From: Membranipora membranacea
Lineage: Eukaryota; Bryozoa; Gymnolaemata; Cheilostomatida; Membraniporidae
DNA length: 64,000 bases
Direction: 5' to 3'
Assembly (NCBI GenBank): GCA_914767715.1
Contig: OU612067.1
Coordinates: 17,239,001 to 17,303,000 of the forward strand
Shown: in pieces, positions 48,201 through 57,901 of the stretch
Layout of the letters: each line of letters opens with the position of its first letter
Numbering within the stretch: the first letter of the stretch is position 1
The notes under the pieces: model-generated
What the model was told of the DNA's origin: nothing
The model's input: the letters and a program-made list of their open reading frames with translations, nothing else
Database searches by the model: none
Position numbers and translations under genes: made by a program

Positions 48201-48966
48201 ACCAGGACAGATCGCACTATTCAGAACTGTAGATCCAAATCGAGTAGACACCATTGAAGCAGGAGGTATCCTGATAGCTCTACAAGAACAGGACACTCTA
48301 GGTAAGAGCTCAACATTAATAATCATTTTAGGGTTCTGGATGGATGGATATTACCTCTGTGATGAAAAGTTAGTCTATAAGAGGTTGACGATAATAACAT
48401 TTCACTGCAAATTTTTTTAATCACATTTATACGAGGGGTCCCTGATGTTGATGATAGAATCAGATGGCATTCTCTGATAAAACTTGGTGCCCTGCAGGAC
48501 CGCCACCAATCCCGGAACACGGCGGACTAGGTGAGAAAGATTTATACGAGGGGTAGACTGGTAGACAAAGTATTTTAAGCGCCATAAGCAGGAAGACCCG
48601 GTATTGCAACCTGTTATTCCTACAACTTTTTGATTTTTAAATCTGTCAGTTTTGCTTGATCTTTGATATTGATAACTTATAAAAATATTCTCCTTTCATA
48701 TCCAGAAAGATTTGACCAGAAAACTTTGTTGGTTGTTTTACCCTAGTACTGTTTTTTTTATTTCAGGTGGAGGGTTAAATGCTGGTCAGCTTACACCAGG
48801 CTGGATTGCACAACTGAATATGTACGATACAGCCCTTTCTGATGAAGAAGTCATTGAAATGAAGATGTTCTGCAACGAAAAGGGTAATGTTGTCAACGAG
48901 GACACAATTACTGTTGTCGGAACTATGGAAACTGACTCGGAGACTGTTGAATGCTCAGGATGCTGA
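45240..48966 (+). CDS. PAN-module and pentraxin fusion protein B, 8 exons
   Basis: Exons 45240-45392, 45632-45782, 46211-46391, 46666-46814, 47219-47386, 47590-47756, 48175-48301 and 48767-48966 give 431 aa. The signal peptide lies in a 51-codon first exon equivalent to that of A and C (shared GSHKIVGKAHNLEQYS); an in-frame ATG at 45222 is an alternative start. PAN/apple-like modules occupy about 22-101 and 102-211. From about 212 to 395 there is a pentraxin domain: MTLCFRFKPL, KHCFVWQQ, then ILIALQEQDTLGGGLNAGQ and AQLNMYDTALSDEEV. The EQD of LQEQD matches the pentraxin calcium-binding triplet, but the classical HxCxSTW signature is degenerate. A 35-residue tail ends ECSGC. Probably a secreted calcium-dependent recognition protein (inference). 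AATAAA follows the stop closely. Confidence 0.87.
45464..45524. repeat. Three tandem copies of TCTGTGTAAAACAGGG
   Basis: Three near-perfect copies of a 16-bp unit, with a few intervening bases, in intron 1 of gene B. Simple local duplication. Confidence 0.6.
48498..48530 (+). other. Possible 33-nt cassette exon in gene B
   Basis: Bounded by CCCTGCAG and GTGAGA, in phase 1 on both sides, it would insert 11 in-frame residues (GPPPIPEHGGL) next to the calcium loop of the pentraxin domain. It is GC-rich compared with the intron, but the polypyrimidine tract is weak. Optional or spurious; no transcript evidence. Confidence 0.3.
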
Positions 48967-48972
48967 ACGATA

Positions 48973-48978
48973 AATAAA
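48973..48978 (+). promoter_or_regulatory. Candidate polyadenylation signal of gene B
   Basis: AATAAA seven bases after the gene B stop codon. If used, the 3' UTR would be very short. Confidence 0.4.
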
Positions 48979-49083
48979 GACTCTATATTATTCATAATTT
49001 GGACAGCGTGGTCATAAAGTGACAAAGTTCAAAAGCAATGTCCCACAATGCAAAATTCCTTATTTGATGTGAATGATGAAATA

Positions 49084-49849
49084 TTAAAGGACAACCAAGG
49101 TTTCAAACAACTTCTCATTGATGGCCATTGATAATTAGCAGATTGCACCTTCTGCATGGGGAAAAAGACAAAATTTAATTCGGATGATTATTCAGCCAGA
49201 ATTCTTGTAAAACATTTCTTCCACCAGGTACTCAAACTCAGCTAAAAGAGAATACCACATAGCAGTTTCCTGTTCCTGTTATTATTTAGCCTGTGCTCTA
49301 TAATTATTACAGCAAAGTCTTGGAACCTCCCCTAAACTGAAGTGTTACCCAGCTTAGAGTCAGCAACTACTTTGAGTTTTGCATCGCGTAATGCACAAAG
49401 CTGATGCTGCCTAGCACATTATTTACTACCCACTAGTGCATTGCTGCGAAACCTTGGTTGCCCTTTAAAGGGCAACCAAGGTTTCGCAGCAATGCATTAA
49501 TGGGTAGGAAATAATGTGCTAGGCAGCATCAGCTTTGTGCATTACGCGATGCAAAACTCAAAGTAGTTGCTGACTCTAAGCTGGGTAACACTTCAGTTTA
49601 GGGGAGGTTCCAAGACTTTGCTGCAATAATTATAGAGCACAGGCTAAATAATAACAGGAACAGGAAACTGCTATGTGGTATTCTCTTTTAGCTGAGTTTG
49701 AGTACCTGGTGGAAGAAATGTTTTACAAGAATTCTGGCTGAATAATCATCCGAATTAAATTTTGTCTTTTTCCCCATGCAGAAGGTGCAATCTGCTATTA
49801 ATCAATGGCCATCAATGAGAAGTTGTTTGAAACCTTGGTTGCCCTTTAA
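49084..49849. mobile_element. 766-bp palindromic foldback element flanked by TTAA
   Basis: Two arms of about 383 bp are almost exact reverse complements, meeting with no loop at CCCTTTAAAGGG (49461-49472). The outer ends are TTAA followed by AGGACAACCAAGG on the left, and GGTTGCCCT followed by TTAA on the right; the same terminal motif occurs at the centre. TTAA duplications are typical of piggyBac and Kolobok transposons; Kolobok is favoured by the AGGG start. No ORF. It looks like a head-to-head dimer or inverted duplication of a MITE. Confidence 0.8.
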
Positions 49850-50317
49850 AAGAAAAGTGCTAGTATTATTTTAATAACATGTGGTGTTTTCCGAAACATG
49901 TTAGTTGTTTTATCACCCAACAGAGCATATCATATATTTAAGAGAATATCCTCTATGTGAAGTGGTGAAGTCAAGTTGTGTTGGCTTGAAGACGCTGGAT
50001 TAGGACCAGCATTGGGTACAATATCCTTAAGTTTTTGTGGCTACAAACCTCTTATCGTTATCACTTTCTAGGTTCACATTATATACATTTTTTACCATTG
50101 GTGTCTTTATTGGCAAAACTTCTAACTAATCTCTGATTTTCATCGATATTACCACTGCATTACAACTGCATACTAATATGGTATATCTTTTCTTGAGATA
50201 TTTACGCAGCTTGATACATAGTTTCTATAGGATGGGTTGCAATTTGCTGAGCTCATGAAGCCTAGTATACTCATTTGTAATTAACTGTATTGTCATCCAA
50301 TGGTATACTAAATATGT

Positions 50318-50560
50318 GTTGACTCGTTGGGTTAGAGCGCCGTTTATTTAGCATGCAAATGTTGAAGGTTGTGGGTTCGAATTCATTGCAGTCCAATGAC
50401 CACTGAGGTTTGGTTTTCCCCCAGGTGTGCTCCGATCTGAATGCAGACAGAGAGCATCCTGGCACAGATATTGCAGCCTCGCCACTAAGGCAACCAATAT
50501 TTCATGGCCCGTGCTTTGGGATATGGTGTGTGTGAAGACGATAGTTGTAATGGTAGAAAA
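50318..50560 (+). mobile_element. tRNA-derived SINE
   Basis: A-box-like TTGGGTTAGAGCG and B-box GGTTGTGGGTTCGAATTC, with the same GCATGCAAATGTTGAAGGTTG head as at 43773. The body has GTGTGCTCCGATCTG and AAGGCAACCAATATTTC. Same family as the other SINE copies. Confidence 0.65.
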
Positions 50561-50595
50561 CTCATGTGAACCTGGTAAGGGCCTTTTAGAAGTGA

Positions 50596-50800
50596 GGAGG
50601 AGCAGGTAGCTCAGATGGTTAGGGCGCCACACACCACCCCGCTAATGCGCAAGCCTTGGAGGTCTGCAGACTGTAGACTGAGCTCTAATGAAGCCACAGG
50701 TGTGCTCCGACCGGCCTGCAAACTGAGAGCAACTTGGCCCCGAATACGGCGGCACTGTTATCTCTCAGTCTTCAAACAGAGACAGACTTGCGATTTTGAC
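50596..50800 (+). mobile_element. tRNA-derived SINE
   Basis: Head AGCAGGTAGCTCAGATGG (good A box) with a degenerate B box. The body has GGTGTGCTCCGACCGGCC, CAAACTGAGAGCAACTTGG and CCCGAATACGGCGGCAC. It lies directly behind the previous SINE. Confidence 0.65.
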
Positions 50801-50860
50801 CCCTTTTTTTTAACCCTCCCATCAATGACAGCAAACTATGGTTTTTCTAGACACTGGTCA

Positions 50861-51290
50861 GAAATTGTCCACCTTATATGTGTGGCAACTCAAAAGTGAG
50901 TCCTCAGAGCTAATGGAGATACTTCTCTCATAAATTGACAGCATATCTTTATGACACACATTTGTGTTCAAACACATGACAAGAGGATATTCTTTTGGAT
51001 AGAAAAGTATGATTTTAATTTATGGGAAAATTAAATTATAATGCGACAAAATAAAAAAAAATTATAACAATGAGAAGTTGTCTACCTTATCTGCGTGGCA
51101 TTTCAAAGGAGGGTTGTCAGCAGAGCATACAGAGATGCTTCTCTCATAATTTGAAAGCATAACAAAACACACTAATTTCTGCACAATCACATCACATGAC
51201 AAGTTAATATTTTTTTAGATGGAAATGTATGTTTTTCATTTAAATGGGAAAATCAAATAATAATGCAACAAAATGAAACAAATATATATT
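50861..51290. repeat. Direct tandem duplication, period about 210 bp
   Basis: Two diverged copies starting at about 50861 and 51072 share ACCTTATNTGNGTGGCA, GAGATNCTTCTCTCATAA, CACATGACAAG and an AT-rich end. Located downstream of the small membrane protein gene; possibly in its 3' flank. Confidence 0.6.
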
Positions 51291-51502
51291 GATAAGATAA
51301 TGTAACTGTAATCGTATATTTACACACTACTGTTTTGTCACACAGCATCTACAATCAAGACAAGGAACACTAAGCTATACTCAACAGACGTGAAAACATT
51401 ATCTAAAAACAAAACCATGACCTCGCAGACGATATAAGGACCATGTGTATAGATAGCTGAGCTGGTCATCTGTCATCGTACAGCCTATGATGATTTTCAG
51501 TT

Positions 51503-54500
51503 TTAATCAGCCTCTCCTTTCTTAGACTGGATTTCAATCTGAAAAATCTGAGTATCAAAAGCTATGACATCTACCAGATCAGCATACTGTAGCCTGGGGA
51601 GGCTGTCAAGGTGGGTGGGATGGGATACCCTAACCCACTCATCCCCGACAGCCAGCCCAGGCTAAGCACACTGGCTGTTTGATAGCCAAAGTTCTAAAAT
51701 CAAATGATTGTGTGCTGTAGATGTATTTTTATGATCACAAAATGATAGGTATACTTATATTTACCGTCTGAATCCCAAACAAATGGTTGTATCATTGTTG
51801 TAGTGTGTTTTGGGTCATTCATGGTGTCTGACTCTTCCCTCTCTATAGTGATTGTGGTCCACGCCTCTCTTCTGATTTTTTCTTCGTCTCTATATCTGAA
51901 GGAATCAATGAGTCAACAAAATGACATCTAGAATGGATATGAACAATCATTCACATCCAAACATAAAGTTGATATCCTACGGTAAGTGCCACTCTGCATT
52001 GCTAGAATGTACTGACTACTGACTCTCGACTGGCTGGGCATGTAGATCAATTGAAAACTGGACCATTATACCCCAGCAACAACAACTAATTATTTGTGTT
52101 GTGTTGAGTTTATTTGCACCTGTGCAAATAAACAATGAGTTTGCTCTTTAGTAAGAAACAGAAGATAGGGCTGCCACTAAAGAGGGACGCAAGGTGCCCT
52201 AAATACTCATACTGAGAACGAGATGCATCCTAGATGTGAGACCTCCTGAATTGGGTGTGCAGCAAGCTACCAAAGGTAAAACTGGCACTAATCAGTTATT
52301 GGCAGTGACACCTTGATCTTAGCCAATAGACCAAGAAGCGATGAGTATAGTTCAAGTTCAAATAACAGTATAGGTGAGGGAAAGAGGCGATCCCCTATAT
52401 GGACCATAACCAACAATGTCTAACGGTATCACTTGAGGGTAGGTCTTTCCGAGACCCGCTCATACCCCAATCTCCCCTCACACTGATAATTAGTGTCTGC
52501 CCCTGGATTACTACAATAACATAGCATAGACAATCAAAAACATGAACCTAATATAATATAATATTCTATAATGTAATTTTAATATAATTTTATATAATAT
52601 TATGAAATATAGTATAACATAATGTATCAATCAAACAATACATACTCTGCTGTCAGTGTGACTGGGCTCACTGACCTTGAACGCGGTTCGCTTCTGCTGT
52701 TTCTGAAATAGAGAGTAAAACAGGCTTGTAGGTTGTTTCTAGTTTCATACCCTATCGATGACTAATAACCCATTATCTGAATCCATAGAAAGTTGTTTTC
52801 AATAATAAATTTATTCATGATATTTAAGCGTTTGAAAAAAAAAACGAGATAAGGGTCTAGATTTCAGGTAAATGTCATATGATCAATTTACAAAGGTCAG
52901 CAAGTTACAAATTATCAATATCATCAACCAGTATACTTACGTTCTCTTTACTGGTTTAAATGATTTCCTTTTTACATCCGTGTATACTGTTATTACTATT
53001 ATAATGATGATGAGAATACCAAGCGCCCCACCAACAAATGGTAGTATGGTTGGGGAAACTTTTTCAGCTGTAAAACATCAGACAGGAATATATAGCCAAA
53101 CAGGATAGACAAGCAATGATGATGTCACTGACGGAAAATGGGATATCTATTATCTGACTTCAGAGTTGCCTCCCCATCTCGCCAAGCCATAAGTGAAGAA
53201 AAAATTTAGCACACCTGAGACGTGACCAGTGCTGCAAAACAGCTCCCAATTCATCAAAAATCCTCGTATCAAAGTTTTAATTTTTCATTGCCTTGGTTGG
53301 CTGAGTAAAATGTATTTCTGAAGTCATCTGAAATCGCCAAAAACAAAAAAAAACAAAAAAATAACTTCTAATTGCTCTACCTGACTTGGAGACCTTTTGA
53401 ATGGATTTTAAATAGCCAGGGTAACAGCTTTAATCTGGCCAAACACAATGTACCACTGGTCATCTGTAGTTTGTGAGAATCAAATGATTGAGTACACCGG
53501 TGATAGAGGCCTGGACCGCTTGAGTATACTCAACCACTTTACCGTCACAAACCGCAGATCGCTTTTGCACATTACTGGCCATTACTGCTAAATATCACTT
53601 TGGTCATATGTACCAATCAATTCAGGCTGGCTTATCTCTGCACCTTAGCGACTGAACTAGTTCAAATGTGCTTGAGCTCTCAATCTGAAAAGTCACCCCA
53701 CCCGCAATTGGAAAATGTTAGCTTCCATGGGAAAAATGTAATTAGGTCAATTGGGCCAGTTTGTGACACTGTCGCAACTGTGCAGAGGGACTCGTATTAC
53801 AGAGTCAATCTGCAAGCAGTGAAGTGTGGCTAAATATTGATGATGTAAAGTTGTCGCTAAATAGAAAAAAAACTGACTTGATGCTTTTGAATCAACACTA
53901 ATTTTTCAGGCTTTTTCCAGGTATTCTGGCCTCAGATCATAGGACTGCCGCAGTTCCTGATTTTGGGCTTGGTGTGGGTGGGGGGGGGGGTGGGGGGTGG
54001 GAAGGATGGAAGCTCTATTTGCTTTGCAATTCTGAGTTTTTAAGTAAACATGATTTTTAACTATTCACAATTCCCATACTACAAACTATTACCGGTAGGG
54101 GATAAGAGAAGATAACTCAAATGTGTGCGGAATAGGCGATATAGTTGTCTTCTCTTATCCCCTACCGGTAATAGTTTGTAGTCTGGGAATTGTGAAAAAC
54201 TTGAATAGTTTAAAATCATCTTTACTTAAAAACTCAGAATTGCAAAGCAAATAGAGCTTCCATCCTTCCCACCCCCCACCCCCCACCCACACCAAGCCCA
54301 AAATCAGGAACTGCGGCAGTCCTATGCCTCAGATACTGGCTCTCTTGTCTTGACTCAGCATAAGTAACAGATGTGATGATATACAAAGATATAAAAATTG
54401 AATATCAAAACATTTAGTATAAAAATGATCACTCACCGCCAGTTTTCCCTCCCACTAAGTGTCCAACGGGTTTACTAGCTGACTTTGGAAGAAAGTCAGC

Positions 54501-54542
54501 TAGCAAAAGTGATATAAATAAAAAGCACAGTTTACTAGGCAT
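51503..54542 (-). CDS. Unrecognised small type I membrane protein, 5 exons
   Basis: Exons in coding order: 54542-54437, 53067-52941, 52702-52646, 51895-51755, 51593-51503; frames join to 173 aa. MPSKLCFLFISLLLADFL is a good signal peptide. A short ectodomain of about 30 residues (SKPVGHLVGGKTGG) follows, then a transmembrane segment (ILPFVGGALGILIIIIIVIT), a basic stop-transfer stretch (TDVKRKSFKPVKR), an SR-rich part (SRSEPRSRSVSPVTL), and an acidic/basic tail ending YADLVDVIAFDTQIF and QSKKGEAD. I do not recognise the family. The last join needs donor AA|GTATAC at 51755; the GTAAAT 14 bases upstream on the coding strand would cause a stop. The acceptor of the last exon lies inside a hairpin repeat. 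It sits between PAN genes B and C on the opposite strand. Confidence 0.65.
51590..51664. repeat. Hairpin repeat TAGCCTGGG...CCCAGGCTA at a splice acceptor
   Basis: A 75-bp inverted repeat of the same family as 3769-3829, with shared interior GGGATACCCTAACCCAC. On the minus strand its end supplies the CCCCAG acceptor and the first bases of the last exon of the small membrane protein gene. Confidence 0.65.
52540..52630. repeat. AT-rich low-complexity tract
   Basis: Imperfect ATAATATAAT-type repeats in intron 3 of the small membrane protein gene. Simple sequence. Confidence 0.6.
53938..54326. mobile_element. 389-bp foldback element with 8-bp target duplication (hAT-like)
   Basis: Terminal inverted repeats begin CATAGGACTGCCGCAGTTCC and the arms stay complementary for about 170 bp, with a loop of about 40 bp around 54115-54150. 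The element is flanked by identical CCTCAGAT at 53930-53937 and 54327-54334. An 8-bp duplication and CA...TG ends fit hAT-type insertion. There is no ORF; the arms carry a G-run against C-run block. It sits in intron 1 of the small membrane protein gene. Confidence 0.82.
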
Positions 54543-55732
54543 CGTTATTTTTTTTGACTTCTCAGCAAGAGCAATTTCGCAATAATGATGGTTTAATGAA
54601 TACATTCCTATGGCATTCACGAAATTCCTGTGATGTAATTTCCTTTCTTATCAGGGCCTTTTTACTTTGTTGAAGGTTCGGAGTTGTCGCATAATAGTCT
54701 CAGCTTTTTTTGATGTGAACCATGGCAAATTTTTGGAGGAGATGCTTACAGATTTATTTTTATTCCACTGTTGAAACACAATGGGATATTACATAAAACA
54801 ATTTGCAAGCCCTGTTCCAATGGTTGGTCAGTGGATAGGTATTTTGATTACGATCAATGAATTGTCTCACTGATTAGGGCTTGAATGGGTACCAAAAATA
54901 AGGATTGGGTCAGTTTGTCAGTTTGTCATATTGTCATATATTATTCTTTCAGATCTGATTGTTTGATTTCCAGCAGGTTGGGGGTGCTAGGTCGAGGATG
55001 CAACAACAATTGGTCCTGTTCCCCAACAAATAAATCCCTATATCAAGTAGCCAGCAAGATCTTTCTTTGTTTTAGCACTTTTATTGGCAGTCTATTTTAT
55101 TCCGGGGAAAGTTTTCCGAATAGATTCAAGGCAACTCTACTACACACTCACCAAAAAACCATTTCACCTTCTTACAGGGTAGTTGGCCAGTAGTTTATGA
55201 CGCTCATCATATCTACTGGTCATTGTGTGGAGAAGTAGAGGTTCTCAATTAGTTAATTACCATGCTGTTTATACCTGGTGTAAACTTTATCACAGCTCAA
55301 TAATTTAAGATTTTCAATAACTAAACAACGCAAGTTAGTGTCGGGCCTTAGGCGCTGCATAATGATACAACAGGAAAATGTTTGACTCAAAGCTGACTCA
55401 AAAAGAAGCCATTAGAAGCAAACAACACTGTTAGAAATAGGTATATTATTTACATTATTATCATTATCATCATCGACATCATCTATATATATGTCACTGA
55501 AGAGTATGTGCATGATATACAAGACCATTTACAACTGGTTTCGTAATTGAGGTGCTATTATGGATTTGAAATAATGCAAACAATTTGTGGTATGGCAATC
55601 TTGAAAGAAAACACCACAATGTAGAAATTTGGATTATGAAAAAAAAATTGCTGCACTGCAAAAGTCATGGTCCACAATCTGTTTTATTTTTCTACCGGTA
55701 ATGTTGATTGCATGCGCGAGTATAATGAAGAG

Positions 55733-56384
55733 TTATGATGAACAATTGCTCTCATTGACGGAGAAGCTGCAATGTTGATCTCTGCGTGATAAGATTTGCT
55801 TTTCAGTAGCATTACTTTTACTACCAGACTTTCTTCCAAGGTCAGCTATTACAATGTAATATCCGAAACAAGCATCATATTTCAGCACACTGTCTGTTGT
55901 CCAGTCACGTGATGACCTGCGCTGTGCTTTTATCCGCAGTATCAACACGAGAATTAAAAAGTCTGACGATAAGTCTGATGTTGATTAATTTGTTGAAGGA
56001 TGCATCATACAGTTTGGTAACTCCATTGTATATGAACTCCATAGTTTAAATACAAACTAGATTGTCGAGGTATTTTTAGTATAGTCAGTTTTTTCATAGC
56101 ATCATGTAGGTTCTCATCACTGTCGCCTCCACTCTCTATTCATTAATCTATTTGTTTCATGCACAAGTAACTTTGTCTATTCCAGCTCACCGCTCTTTAA
56201 CTTATTTCTTGCTCCAACTGATTGAACTGAATTATTGACATCAAGTGACAACAAAGACCAACGCAATGCTCTGGTATTCAAAGAATTGTCGGTATGTAGT
56301 GATTTAAAATAGCCATACATCAATTTATCCTCAGTCGGAGTTGCTCTACTCTGTCTTCCGATAACCACAGGCATGAGAGGTCTG
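55733..56384 (-). other. Possible two-exon ORF of unknown family
   Basis: Candidate exon 56384-56191 lies between TTTTGACAG and GTGAGC and encodes a stretch with VVIGRQSRATPTEDK. It joins in frame to 55962-55733 (acceptor ATCGTCAG), which encodes FLILVLILRIKAQRR and ends SVNESNCSS. No upstream start exon was found, the second acceptor has a weak pyrimidine tract, and no family was recognised. It could be part of a real gene, a relic or chance. Confidence 0.18.
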
Positions 56385-57089
56385 CTGTCAAAATGTTTCC
56401 AACAAATCGAAGTGTTTAGGAAAGCAAAATAGATCAAATGTGTTATCAAAGTATTCTTATAGTAATGGACAAAAAAACTAAATTTACTCGCACAAGGAAG
56501 TTATTGAATGATAAAACTGATATGCTCACATAATTAGTTGAACTTATTCCCAATAAATCGTTGACATAATTCTGGTTGTTCTTTTGTTGCCAAAAACTGT
56601 TCACATTGCACATTATCCGAAAAGTCGAAATCACACATCTGTGTGCTAATTTGTAGGCCTATCTGATTTCTGTGTCACCAAATAATTTTGTGAGAATAAA
56701 AAGACTATAAGAAATTGAACTTTTAATCAAATGTTGTTTGTCAGCTAATAACTCAGAGTCTAAATCTATTCTCTGGATTTATACCAGATGTTTTACTGAG
56801 GGAGATGCAGTGGAGGGTGGGAAGAAATATAACTTAATTCCAAATAAAATAGGGTGACTGGGGGGCTGGGGGGGGGGTCTGAAGGCACTCTGTATCTAGC
56901 AGCCACCGGTCACACGTTCAGACCAGACTCATTCATCTCTGCGCCTTACTGTGCAACCAGTCAGAGGGATGCTCCTCTTTTTCTGCTAATGCTTTGTGTC
57001 TTGAAGTTAAACCTTGGTCTGGCCATCAACCGGCAGGTGCGTTAACATTGCAAATTATTATGATCTCGCATAGGTATTCAACCTTTAAT

Positions 57090-57500
57090 GGGTTTCTCTC
57101 ATTTTGAAGAGTGCTTGCTCAAGTAATGTATTTTCAAGGAGTTCAATATAAGTTTGAAATTACATCTTGGTAAGTGCTGGTATGCAAGCTTTCAATCATC
57201 ATTGTTATAGGGCGTAGAAAAACATAGAAAAAGCATAGAAAAACAATCAACCATCAAATTGAAATTCTCTATTCCGTATTTTCAGCTTTCAATAGAAGCT
57301 TTGTGAAGTTATTTACAAGATCGTAGTTAAAACACCATTGAGGATTTTTGTTCCTGCACTTCATCTACCAAAATAAGAGCAGAATCAATAATTTGAAAGA
57401 AGACATATTTCACCAATTCCAGTAGAATCATATATGAGGTTTGTATATCATGTATTGATAACAAAAACCATTTGACACTATCTCCAGAATATTAAGCATA
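57090..57500. repeat. Upstream segment of gene C, duplicated from gene B
   Basis: Counterpart of 44190-44660, with the same order of short matches (GGAGTTCAA, GGTAAGTGCTGGTATGC, CAGCTTTCAAT). It shows that the duplication unit included about 1 kb of 5' flank. Confidence 0.55.
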
Positions 57501-57901
57501 AATTCGGTGAGTTATAAAACACACAGCCAAAGTCTGGTCCTATACGAGCTGCTGATCAGCAGGTAAATTTTTTTAGTCAGCCAGAATTTGTTACTTGCTA
57601 TAACCTTAGACACAAATTTGGTGCGAAATGATAATTGTATTAAAAACTGCAATAATCAATTTCTTTGTAGAACTTGCAAGATTTAATTATTTACCAGGTT
57701 TAATTATTCATTTTCGAGCCGTATAATTTTTTAATATTGTGTTGCGTTGTATAAATTAAACCTCATCCAATGAAGATGAAAATTGAATTTAAATTGCGAT
57801 TTAAAAACTTGCAGGCCTTGCTGTTAGAATGTAGGGTTCATACCATATTTTATTCTTTTATTTGAAGCTTGCCCGTAAAGCTAGTGTATCTAGTTTTAAC
57901 A

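Larger units (their letters stand above)
54543..57901. other. Spacer between the small membrane protein gene and gene C
   Basis: 3.4 kb. It includes the gene C upstream segment duplicated from gene B (57090-57500) and two possible minus-strand exons (56384-56191 and 55962-55733). Otherwise AT-rich, with no recognised gene or RNA. Confidence 0.5.

Noticed and set aside
50318-50670. Genuine tRNA genes
   Set aside because: A and B boxes are present, but the arms do not pair as a cloverleaf and the segments continue into a repeated SINE body.
51768-51776. Donor GTAAAT for exon 4 of the small membrane protein
   Set aside because: Joining it to the last exon gives an immediate stop; AA|GTATAC at 51755 gives an open frame.
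52872-53108. 78-aa plus-strand ORF
   Set aside because: Shadow of the transmembrane exon of the minus-strand membrane protein; it lacks splice and family support.
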